Both the position numbers and the translations under genes were made by a program. Shown here in pieces: positions 28,000 to 34,824 of a stretch of DNA of 64,000 nt (its first letter is position 1; each line of letters begins with the position of its first letter). Below the pieces are notes generated by a model, which made no database searches, was not told the origin of the DNA, and worked only from the letters and a program-made list of their open reading frames with translations. Origin of the DNA: Peristeroidobacter soli (GTDB lineage: Bacteria > Pseudomonadota > Gammaproteobacteria > Steroidobacterales > Steroidobacteraceae); contig NZ_ML142848.1 in NCBI RefSeq assembly GCF_004138485.1, forward strand, positions 718,640 to 782,639, read 5' to 3'.

Positions 28000-28587
28000 C
28001 TACCTGGCCCGCTTGCCCAACTCCCGCATCTTCTTCAGATATCCCTGCCGCGCTTCGCCGGCCAGGCCGGCGACGTTACCGATCAAGGTCGCACGGACAC
28101 GGCGAAAGCCGATGAAATGCAGAATGTTCCTCTGCAGACTGCGCACGCTGTGCGCGCGAAAATACCATCGATACAGCCATCCAGGCATGCCCATCGTTAC
28201 GACGATTCTCGCGCTCTTGCCGGACTGCAACTTCACGGGCCAGCGACCTAATTTACGCGCGCTGAATGCAAAGCCCGGTCGCAATACCTGTTCGAGCAGC
28301 GCCTTCAGCATCGCCGGCATCGATCCCAGCCAGAGCGGATACAGGATGACGACGTGCGTGGCCCAATCGACCAGGCCCTGACAGCGTCGAATCGTCTGCG
28401 ACGGATCCCCATTCTGATAGTCCGCCTGCGTACGCAGCAACGGAAACTCCAGGTCCGCCAGTCGCAGCATCATGACCTCATGCTGGCCTGACGCCGCACC
28501 ATCCCGATACGCATCGGCCAACGCGTGCACGAAACGCTCGGGAGCCGGGTCCGGATGTCCGTCGATGATCAGGATCTGTTCAGTCAT
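28000..28587 (-). CDS. NAD(P)H-dependent flavodoxin-fold oxidoreductase (KefF/MdaB-like)
   Basis: A 195-residue flavoprotein of the Flavodoxin_2 family. It starts ILIIDGHPDPAPERF, carries WATHVVILYPLWLGSMPAML for FMN binding, and has LRPGFAFSARK. It probably reduces quinones. The ATG at 28587 overlaps the upstream cytochrome stop by 8 bp, so the two are co-expressed. It is convergent with the L,D-transpeptidase gene. Confidence 0.88.
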   Translation of the reverse strand: MTEQILIIDGHPDPAPERFVHALADAYRDGAASGQHEVMMLRLADLEFPLLRTQADYQNGDPSQTIRRCQGLVDWATHVVILYPLWLGSMPAMLKALLEQVLRPGFAFSARKLGRWPVKLQSGKSARIVVTMGMPGWLYRWYFRAHSVRSLQRNILHFIGFRRVRATLIGNVAGLAGEARQGYLKKMRELGKRAR

Positions 28588-29269
28588 GGGTGCTATCGAC
28601 CATCGGCAAGCGCGAGGCGTAGTCGGCAATCGCCGCGAACTGGTCATAGGTGAGTTGCTGGAGCATCTCGACAATCTCCGGGCTCACGCTGTAGCGATGG
28701 TCCGCCGACAGTTCGCGCATCTGCATGAGTAAATAGGAGTAGTGCTGTCGGCGCAGCGCTGGCGTCGCATGGGCTTCATTTCCTCCGCCCTGCGCCCCGT
28801 GACAGAACGCGCACAGCCCTTGGTAATGACGCTTGCCCATCGCCAGCTGAGTACCATCGCCCACTTCCGGCTTCGGGTTCGGATCCAGGCTGCCCAGATA
28901 GCGCGCGAGATCGCCGATGGCTTGCGGCGCGGTTAACGACTTGCGGGCCGCGATCCGGTGCATGTCGGTCGAGGCACGCTCGCCTTCGGCCATGTCGACG
29001 AATTGTTTGATGAGATAGATCGGCAGCTGTGACGCGAGCGATGGCACCACGTCGTTTGCGTTGCCATAGGCCTCCTTGCCGTGACACCTGGCGCATTGCT
29101 GCGCGAAGAGCTTCTTGCCCGCACTGATATCCGGCGTTACGCGTAGCGCCTGCTCGACGAGCTCATCGCGACGGAACTCCTGAGCCTCCGCCGGAGCGCA
29201 GATCAGCGACGCCCATAGCAACAGTCCCGGAAGGCATCCAGCGCCAAGGCGTCGGTACTCATGGAACAT
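28580..29269 (-). CDS. Periplasmic di-haem cytochrome c (c4-like)
   Basis: About 229 residues with a signal peptide (about 1-29, ending CAPAEAQ). There are two class I haem sites: CARCH followed by later methionines in the first domain, and CAFCH in the second, giving the two-domain arrangement of cytochrome c4. It carries electrons in the periplasm, often to terminal oxidases. The start at 29269 gives a compact signal peptide; an upstream ATG at 29338 is in frame but would overlap the conserved element at 29337-29364. The following oxidoreductase gene overlaps by 8 bp. Confidence 0.88.
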   Translation of the reverse strand: MFHEYRRLGAGCLPGLLLWASLICAPAEAQEFRRDELVEQALRVTPDISAGKKLFAQQCARCHGKEAYGNANDVVPSLASQLPIYLIKQFVDMAEGERASTDMHRIAARKSLTAPQAIGDLARYLGSLDPNPKPEVGDGTQLAMGKRHYQGLCAFCHGAQGGGNEAHATPALRRQHYSYLLMQMRELSADHRYSVSPEIVEMLQQLTYDQFAAIADYASRLPMVDSTHD

Positions 29270-29336
29270 ACGCGCATGCAATCGCGTCTCTCGAATCGAG
29301 ACCCCCTTATCGTCGGCGCGCTCCGGTGCGCTCACC

Positions 29337-29364
29337 ATGCGGGGTTGACCGTAGAAGTTACGTG
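29337..29364. promoter_or_regulatory. Conserved upstream element, copy 1
   Basis: A 28-bp block beginning ATGCGGGG matches the block at 32304-32331 in 22 of 28 positions, and GCTCA just 5' is also shared. Read on the minus strand it lies 68-95 bp before the di-haem cytochrome start, a position equivalent to copy 2 before the CBS gene. It is also upstream of the divergent kinase-ATPase gene. It is probably a regulator binding site; no known consensus was recognised. Confidence 0.5.
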
Positions 29365-29412
29365 ATCCCTACGGTGCCGCTGTGCCCGCCACTGGCTTAG
29401 CTTGAGACCGTC

Positions 29413-30996
29413 ATGACCGAAACTGCCCCGCCGTTGCGCATCGAGGACCTGCTGCTGCCAGCGGCGTTCGAGCATGACACTACCCATCCGCGCCTGGTCG
29501 AAACCCATATTTCCTGGGTCATTCTTACCGGGTCGTTCGCGTACAAGATCAAGAAGCCGGTGAAGCTCGACTTCATCGACACCTCCACACTCGAACGCCG
29601 ACGGCACTACTGTAACGAGGAATTGCGGCTGAATCGGCGCCTGGCGCCGAAGCTCTACCTCGACGTCGTTCCGATCACGTGTCAGGCCGGCCGCACTCGC
29701 ATGGGCGGCAATGGCCCTGCGATCGAGTACGCCGTTCGTTTGAGACAGTTCTCTCCGGACGCGGAATTGCCGGCACTCCTCGACCGCGGCGAGGTCTCAC
29801 TGCCAGAGATACTGCGCCTCGGCGAAACGCTCGCCGATTTCCACCTGCGGACTGACGAGATCTCCGCTTCGAATGCGCCCCAAGCCACGCAGCGCATGTA
29901 CGACACGGTGCTCGGCAATCTGGAACAACTGCTCGAGTACACGGAGCACCGTCGCGACATTCAGGAGCTTCGACCGCTATGGGACTGGACACACGCCGAG
30001 ATCGAAACGTACGAAGCGGCGTTCGAAGGACGTGCCCGGGAACATCGGATCCGCGATTGTCATGGCGATCTGCACGCCGCGAACATCGTACGATTCGAAG
30101 GCCGACTGGTGCCGTTCGACTGTATCGACTTCGATCCGCAGCTGCGATGTATCGATGTCATGAACGACATCGCCTTTCTGATCATGGATCTGCACAGTCA
30201 CGACCGCGAAGATCTCGCGGCCGCGCTGTTGAGCCGCTATCTGGAAATCACGGGCGACTATGAGGGCGTTCGCCTGCTGCCGTTCTATGCGGTATATCGG
30301 GCTCTGGTGCGAGCGAAAGTCGACGCGATCGCTGCCGAACAGTCCCCTCACCTCGTGGCTCAGTACACGCAGCGAATGCAACGACGCGTGCGGACGGCCG
30401 TGCAGCTCACCGAACGTCCCCGCCCCATGCTGCTGTTGATGCACGGCATGTCCGGCTCCGGCAAGTCCTGGCTGAGCGAACAGTTGGTCGCTCCGTTACA
30501 TGCGTTGCGCATTCGGTCGGATCTGGAAAGGAAACGCTTGCTTGGCGCTTCCCCATCAACGGCCGGCTTCAGACAAGGCAACTACTCGCCTGAGATGAGC
30601 CACCGCGTTTATGCGAGGCTCGTGGAGTGCGCGGAGAGCTGCCTGCAGGCCGGTTTCAACGTGATCGTCGACGCTGCCTTTCTCGATGCCGCCGACCGTG
30701 AGCTGTTCACGTCGCTGGCGGAGCGCATGAATGTGGAGTGTGTTTTCATTTCCTGCCAGGCCGATCCGGCAACTCTGCTGAATCGGGTAGCAACGCGGGC
30801 CCAGCGCGGCGATGATGCGTCCGAAGCCGATCAGTCCGTGGTCAACGCGCAGTTGCGTGACTTCGAACCGCTCGAGTCAGAGCGCCACCGCATCGTCCAA
30901 GTCGATACTCGCGATGCCGATGCTGTCGAGAACGCGGTCAGTTCTCTGCAGACGGCTTCTGTAGCAGCCAGACGTAATCGGCCAGCCGCCCGATAA
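29413..30996 (+). CDS. Fusion of aminoglycoside-phosphotransferase-like kinase and P-loop ATPase
   Basis: A 527-residue cytoplasmic protein. The N-terminal 330 residues form an APH-type kinase fold with the Brenner motif CHGDLHAANI and metal Asp in FDCIDFDPQL. The C-terminal 180 residues form an AAA/zeta-like P-loop domain with Walker A GMSGSGKSWLS near residue 345. The family is common near universal stress and CBS genes; its substrate is not established, and aminoglycoside resistance should not be assumed. The 3' end overlaps the convergent cytochrome gene by 59 bp. Confidence 0.88.
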   Translation: MTETAPPLRIEDLLLPAAFEHDTTHPRLVETHISWVILTGSFAYKIKKPVKLDFIDTSTLERRRHYCNEELRLNRRLAPKLYLDVVPITCQAGRTRMGGNGPAIEYAVRLRQFSPDAELPALLDRGEVSLPEILRLGETLADFHLRTDEISASNAPQATQRMYDTVLGNLEQLLEYTEHRRDIQELRPLWDWTHAEIETYEAAFEGRAREHRIRDCHGDLHAANIVRFEGRLVPFDCIDFDPQLRCIDVMNDIAFLIMDLHSHDREDLAAALLSRYLEITGDYEGVRLLPFYAVYRALVRAKVDAIAAEQSPHLVAQYTQRMQRRVRTAVQLTERPRPMLLLMHGMSGSGKSWLSEQLVAPLHALRIRSDLERKRLLGASPSTAGFRQGNYSPEMSHRVYARLVECAESCLQAGFNVIVDAAFLDAADRELFTSLAERMNVECVFISCQADPATLLNRVATRAQRGDDASEADQSVVNAQLRDFEPLESERHRIVQVDTRDADAVENAVSSLQTASVAARRNRPAAR

Positions 30997-31354
30997 TCAC
31001 GCGAGTGGCTCGCTCCGCGTCCGGGTTGCCGATCTCCAGACGACTCAAGTCCTCGCCCCACACAGGCATCGTGCGACTGCCGTGCGCGCCAACGACGAAA
31101 CGGCCATCGATGATCCTTTCGATCCGATCGCGCGGATACGATCCTTGCGCCCGACGCGCAATCAGCGTCAGATCCGGCACTTCCACTTTGAACGAGCTGG
31201 CGACGGGCCCATCGCCACGCCCCGTCATGCCATGACAGCTGGCACAGAAGCGGCCGTAAAGCTCTTGCCCCGACATTGCCACATAGTCGGCGGCGCTCGC
31301 CGTCGCATTCCAACTCAGCAGAGCCGCCGTGCAGATGAGTGACGCGGTACGCAT
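30938..31354 (-). CDS. Periplasmic mono-haem cytochrome c
   Basis: A 138-residue class I cytochrome with a signal peptidase I signal (ends ATASAADY). The haem site is FCASCHG and the likely axial methionine lies in SRTMPVWGEDL. It is closely related to the next gene upstream (31360-31776) and sits 5 bp after it. It is the third gene of a CBS-cytochrome-cytochrome operon. Its 3' end overlaps the convergent kinase-ATPase gene by 59 bp. Confidence 0.9.
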   Translation of the reverse strand: MRTASLICTAALLSWNATASAADYVAMSGQELYGRFCASCHGMTGRGDGPVASSFKVEVPDLTLIARRAQGSYPRDRIERIIDGRFVVGAHGSRTMPVWGEDLSRLEIGNPDAERATRVIIGRLADYVWLLQKPSAEN

Positions 31355-31359
31355 TGTTC

Positions 31360-31776
31360 TTAACTCTTCTGGATGGTGCGCAGATAGTCGACCAGGCGAT
31401 CGATCAGCGCGTCCACACGGGCGCGCTCGGCCGGATCGTTCATCGTCTCGCTGCGATAGAACTGCCAGCCCCAGACCGGCATGTCCCGCGGCCCATGCGC
31501 CGGATGTTCGAATCGTCCATCGATGGTCCGATGCACATCCTCAGCCGGAAACTCGCCACCCTGGCGATGCGCGATCCGAGTGAGATCCGGCACATGAATC
31601 TTCACCAGCGGCGCCACCGGCCCATCGCCCTCGCCGCCCACGCCATGACAGCTGGCACAGAACGATTGATACATTTCCAGCCCCGACATGTTCGTGACTT
31701 CCCGCTGCGTCGGCTGCGAGGCGCACGCTGCGAGAACCAGGGGCAACGCCAGGAATGGAATCGACCAGAACTTCAT
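31360..31776 (-). CDS. Mono-haem cytochrome c lipoprotein
   Basis: A 138-residue cytochrome. The signal ends in a lipobox (LVLAACAS), so the mature protein should be lipid-anchored, unlike its soluble paralogue downstream. The haem site is FCASCHG and the axial methionine is in PRDMPVWGWQF. AAGGAG lies at a good distance before the ATG at 31776, which is preferred over an upstream in-frame ATG at 31791. It lies 16 bp after the CBS gene. Confidence 0.9.
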   Translation of the reverse strand: MKFWSIPFLALPLVLAACASQPTQREVTNMSGLEMYQSFCASCHGVGGEGDGPVAPLVKIHVPDLTRIAHRQGGEFPAEDVHRTIDGRFEHPAHGPRDMPVWGWQFYRSETMNDPAERARVDALIDRLVDYLRTIQKS

Positions 31777-31792
31777 GCTCCGCTCCTTCACA

Positions 31793-32245
31793 TCATCCAG
31801 CGCGTGTCCGCCGCTCCAACCGTTGCTCGTGCTTGATCGAGCCGGTGATGTCGCACATGAACGTCGTAATGAGGTCGAAAGCGTCGTCGATGGCGATGAC
31901 CCCCGTCAAGGCCCCGCGACTGTCGACCACCGGCACGCGACGGACGCCGTTCAGGCGCATGGCCTGCAACAGGTCGCTCACGTCTTCGTCTTCTCTTGCG
32001 ACCAGAGGGTCCCGCGTCATGACGTCATCGACCCTGAGCGCCTCCGGATCGATCTTCTTGGCGAGCACCTCGACCACCATGTCACGATCGGTGAGCACGC
32101 CGATGGGACGTCGCAAGTCGTCGCCCAGCCGGTGCACGATCAGGAATCCGACGTGATGCTCCCGCATCAGGCGCGCCGCATCCGTGATGCCTTCAGTATT
32201 GGCTATGGAGATAGCCCCGTGTCGACAAACGTCGGCAATTTTCAT
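31793..32245 (-). CDS. CBS-domain pair protein
   Basis: A 150-residue cytoplasmic protein made of two CBS motifs (about 8-62 and 73-127), with VGFLIVHR and PIGVLTDRDMV in the first and VRRVPVVDSRGALTGVIAID in the second. Such stand-alone proteins sense adenine nucleotides or other ligands. It is the first gene of an operon with two cytochromes c and has conserved element copy 2 about 59 bp upstream. Its partner is unknown. Confidence 0.9.
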   Translation of the reverse strand: MKIADVCRHGAISIANTEGITDAARLMREHHVGFLIVHRLGDDLRRPIGVLTDRDMVVEVLAKKIDPEALRVDDVMTRDPLVAREDEDVSDLLQAMRLNGVRRVPVVDSRGALTGVIAIDDAFDLITTFMCDITGSIKHEQRLERRTRAG

Positions 32246-32303
32246 GACGCCCTCCAGAACACCCCACGCGAAGCAAGTGTTCTCCGCCGCGGAGGGCTCA
32301 ACT

Positions 32304-32331
32304 ATGCGGGGATGGCCGTAACGGCTACGTG
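32304..32331. promoter_or_regulatory. Conserved upstream element, copy 2
   Basis: The partner of the element at 29337-29364. It contains a perfect inverted repeat, GCCGT-A-ACGGC, at its centre that copy 1 does not keep. On the minus strand it lies 59-86 bp before the CBS start. This is the spacing expected of a regulator site upstream of a promoter. Confidence 0.5.
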
Positions 32332-32338
32332 GCAGCGG

Positions 32339-32659
32339 CTAACCGTGGGCTCGAGTGATCAACTCATCGAGGGCATCGATGATCTGCTGACCTTCCTCGG
32401 CCAGGGAGTGCACGACCTTTCCCAACTTGTCCGTGGCAACGGAAACAAGCTCCAGGGGATGCAGAACGACGAGTGTCCCCTCGACGGTGAATGTCGGATT
32501 GAAACGCGGCAGGGCAATCTTGTCGAGGTTCGACTTCTTCACCAGCGGCACGACGACGCGACGCCGGTACTTATCGAAGACGGCCGATTGCACCACGACG
32601 ACGTAAGGAATCGCGTCGCGATTCGCGCCTCGATTGCGATGGACGTCGAACTGAGCCAT
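32339..32659 (-). CDS. ccdB: CcdB-family toxin
   Basis: A 106-residue CcdB-like toxin, recognised by its N-terminal FDVHRNRG, the VVVVQSAVFDKYRRRVVVPL strand and the central LVVLHPLELVSV. F-plasmid CcdB poisons DNA gyrase through a C-terminal Trp-Gly-Ile; here the end reads ALDELITRAHG with no such residues. The start immediately follows the CcdA stop (TAGATG), as expected for coupled expression. It is probably a chromosomal toxin with altered or reduced gyrase action. Confidence 0.88.
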   Translation of the reverse strand: MAQFDVHRNRGANRDAIPYVVVVQSAVFDKYRRRVVVPLVKKSNLDKIALPRFNPTFTVEGTLVVLHPLELVSVATDKLGKVVHSLAEEGQQIIDALDELITRAHG

Positions 32660-32911
32660 CTACAGGGTCGAATGCTCATCGGCGCATGAGCCGTGCTTTT
32701 CGCCAAAAGCATTCCAATCATTGACCGCCTCCTGGAGCGCCTGGGCATGAGCTTCCCTGCGCTCCTTCTCCTTGGTCACGAAGTCGGCAAGCAAGGACTC
32801 AACCACCTCGGAAAGGTTGTTGGTCACTTCGCGAACCTTGGCGATCAAATCCTCGTTCAAGGACAGATTCACCGGCCGCTTCGGCGATTTCAGGTTATAG
32901 GCAGGGCGCAT
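32660..32911 (-). CDS. ccdA: CcdA-family antitoxin
   Basis: An 83-residue antitoxin. The N-terminal ribbon-helix-helix DNA-binding part contains SPKRPVNLSLNEDLIAKV. The C-terminal toxin-binding tail, AFGEKHGSCADEHSTL, is comparable to the GSFADE tail of plasmid CcdA. MRPAY at 32911 matches the short start usual in chromosomal CcdA; an ATG at 32929 is also in frame. It binds the toxin and represses its own operon, probably through the palindrome at 32931-32951. Confidence 0.86.
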   Translation of the reverse strand: MRPAYNLKSPKRPVNLSLNEDLIAKVREVTNNLSEVVESLLADFVTKEKERREAHAQALQEAVNDWNAFGEKHGSCADEHSTL

Positions 32912-32930
32912 TCGGAGTGGCTGCAGCATT

Positions 32931-32951
32931 CATGCGCATACTATGCGCATG
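32931..32951. promoter_or_regulatory. 21-bp perfect palindromic operator of ccdAB
   Basis: Arms CATGCGCATA (32931-32940) and TATGCGCATG (32942-32951) are exact complements around one central base. Each arm also contains ATGCGCAT, itself palindromic, so two sites lie 11 bp apart. It lies 20 bp before the chosen ccdA start. Ribbon-helix-helix antitoxins bind such repeated short palindromes, so this is very probably the autoregulatory site. Confidence 0.7.
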
Positions 32952-32982
32952 AACCCCCGGAAAGCAATACCGGCACCTCCGA

Positions 32983-33711
32983 TCAGCGAGCCGAACGCCC
33001 CGAGGGACGCAAGCTCGCCGCGACCGACCGCAGACCCGCGAGGGCGAATGTGACCATGTGGTCCACCAGCGCGTCGGTGTCGGTGAGCAGCGTAGGAAAT
33101 ATTTTCTTTTGCCAGTCGGGATTCGCGACCAGTAGAAACATGCAGGGACCGACGATGCTGACGGTCGAGCGGCTCACCGCCGGATGAGTGGGCGGGACGC
33201 CGAGGATGTCGCCGATCAGTCCGGTCACCATTTTCGCCTTGGGCACGACTTGATTCTTCATCATGCCATCCATGAGCGACGACGGCGCCATGAGCTCGCG
33301 ACTCAGCACACGCAGCTCCCATGCACCCGAGTCGCGCTTCGCCACTTCGCCGACGATCTTTCGCAACAGCAAGCGCAGCTTGTCCGCCCCACTCGCGTCG
33401 CTCTGAGTGATCTCGGTGACGATGTCTATGCTGATCAGGCGCGCGTGCGCCTCCTCCAGCACCGCTGCATACAAACCATCCTTGCCGCCAAAGTGATAAT
33501 TGACGGCCGCGATGTTGGCATTCGCGAGCTCGCAGATCTCCTTGCTGGTGGCCCGCTCATAGCCGTGTTCAGCGAACACGCGACCCGCGACCTCCAGCAA
33601 TTGTTGCTTCGTCTGCGCCCCATTTTCGCGGATTGCCACGCGCGGCGGCGGGCGCCTGGTTGCCTGCCGTTGCTTCATGGCGGGGCTGTCAGTCTTGCGG
33701 GGACGGGCCAT
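32983..33711 (-). CDS. TetR-family regulator, CecR (YbiH)-like
   Basis: A 242-residue repressor. The helix-turn-helix is at about 55-82 (TSKEICELANANIAAVNYHF), with the GGKDGLYAAVLEEAH continuation usual in CecR. In E. coli CecR heads the ybhGFSR operon and controls it; here the gene is divergent from that operon, 87 bp from its start. The ligand is probably a drug or an aromatic compound. The start is ATG 33711; the first 35 residues are basic and may be disordered. Confidence 0.9.
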   Translation of the reverse strand: MARPRKTDSPAMKQRQATRRPPPRVAIRENGAQTKQQLLEVAGRVFAEHGYERATSKEICELANANIAAVNYHFGGKDGLYAAVLEEAHARLISIDIVTEITQSDASGADKLRLLLRKIVGEVAKRDSGAWELRVLSRELMAPSSLMDGMMKNQVVPKAKMVTGLIGDILGVPPTHPAVSRSTVSIVGPCMFLLVANPDWQKKIFPTLLTDTDALVDHMVTFALAGLRSVAASLRPSGRSAR

Positions 33712-33732
33712 TCACGACTCGAACAAATAAAG

Positions 33733-33762
33733 TTGAAATTCAAATTTGATTTTGAATAGACT
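33733..33762. promoter_or_regulatory. Promoter/operator region of the ybhG operon and cecR-like gene
   Basis: An AT-rich island in GC-rich DNA. It contains the palindromes TTGAA-A-TTCAA (33733-33743) and CAAATTTG (33741-33748), and a repeat TTTTGAA. On the plus strand TTGAAA (33733-33738) and TAGACT (33757-33762) are 18 bp apart, a plausible sigma-70 promoter. The palindromes between them would block it when bound by the TetR-like regulator. Confidence 0.5.
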
Positions 33763-33798
33763 GGCGGCAGATTGCAACCCTGCCCTCGGACGGACCCC

Positions 33799-34824
33799 GT
33801 GCCGAAAAGAATCATTCCAATCGTAGTGATCGCGCTGGCGGCGCTCGCTTTGCTGGGCTACTGGCTGCTCCATCGCGGCAGCGACAGCTCGCAGATCGTC
33901 TTACAAGGCAACGTCGATCTGCGGCAGGTCGAGCTGCCTTTCAACGACAGCGAACGCATCGCCGAAGTGCTGGTCGAGGAAGGCACGACCGTGAAGGCGG
34001 GCCAGGTGCTGGCGCGGCTCGATACCGGTCGCCTGCTCCCGCGCGTAGCTCAGGCGGAAGCGCGCGCCGCGGCCCAACGCGAGGCTCTGCGCAAGCTTCA
34101 AAATGGCGCACGCCCCGAGGAAAAAGCCCAAGCCCGTGCGGCACTCGCTGCCGCGCAAGCCGAAGCGACAAATGCAACGAGTCAGTTGCAACGCTTACGA
34201 AGCATCAACGATGAATCCAAGGGCCGAGCCATCAGTCCGCAGGATCTCGAAGCCGCTGTCGCAGCGGCGCGCATGAGCGAAGCGCAAGCCGAGAGCCAGC
34301 GCAAGGCGCTCGATCTGACCCTCGCCGGCCCGCGCGTGGAAGAAATCGATCAAGCGAAGGCGCAACTCGATGCAGCCGAGGCTGACCTGGCCCTCCTCAA
34401 ACGACAGCTGGCGGATGCAGATCTGGTCGCGCCCACGGATGGAGTCATTCGCAATCGCCTCATGGAGCCGGGCGAGCTTGCGACTCCGCAGCGCCCCGTG
34501 TTCGCCTTGGCGATCACCACACCGAAGTGGGTCCGCGCGTATCTTTCTGAAATGGAACTGAGCCGCATAGCACTGGGCGCTCCGGCACGCGTCACGATGG
34601 ACAGTGCGCCAGAAGATCCGCTGACCGGCAAAGTCGGCTTCATCTCCTCGACGGCAGAATTCACGCCAAAGACCGTTCAAACCGAGGAGTTGCGCACCAG
34701 CCTGGTCTATGAAGTCCGAGTCTTCGTCGACGACCCACAGGACCGGCTGCGCCTCGGCATGCCGGCGACCGTAACGATCACGCCCACCGAGCAGACCGCC
34801 AATGCGCGCGAGTCCGAAAAATGA
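33799..34824 (+). CDS. ybhG: HlyD-family periplasmic adaptor of an ABC exporter (YbhG-like)
   Basis: A 341-residue membrane-fusion protein. An N-terminal membrane helix (about 6-22) is followed by a lipoyl half (VLQGNVDLRQVELPFND), a long coiled coil (about 85-185) and a barrel domain (LVAPTDGVIRNRLMEPGELA). A GTG at 33799 is chosen because CGGACGGA precedes it and the membrane helix follows directly. It overlaps the ATPase gene by 4 bp. It links the ABC exporter to the outer-membrane factor. Confidence 0.9.
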   Translation: MPKRIIPIVVIALAALALLGYWLLHRGSDSSQIVLQGNVDLRQVELPFNDSERIAEVLVEEGTTVKAGQVLARLDTGRLLPRVAQAEARAAAQREALRKLQNGARPEEKAQARAALAAAQAEATNATSQLQRLRSINDESKGRAISPQDLEAAVAAARMSEAQAESQRKALDLTLAGPRVEEIDQAKAQLDAAEADLALLKRQLADADLVAPTDGVIRNRLMEPGELATPQRPVFALAITTPKWVRAYLSEMELSRIALGAPARVTMDSAPEDPLTGKVGFISSTAEFTPKTVQTEELRTSLVYEVRVFVDDPQDRLRLGMPATVTITPTEQTANARESEK

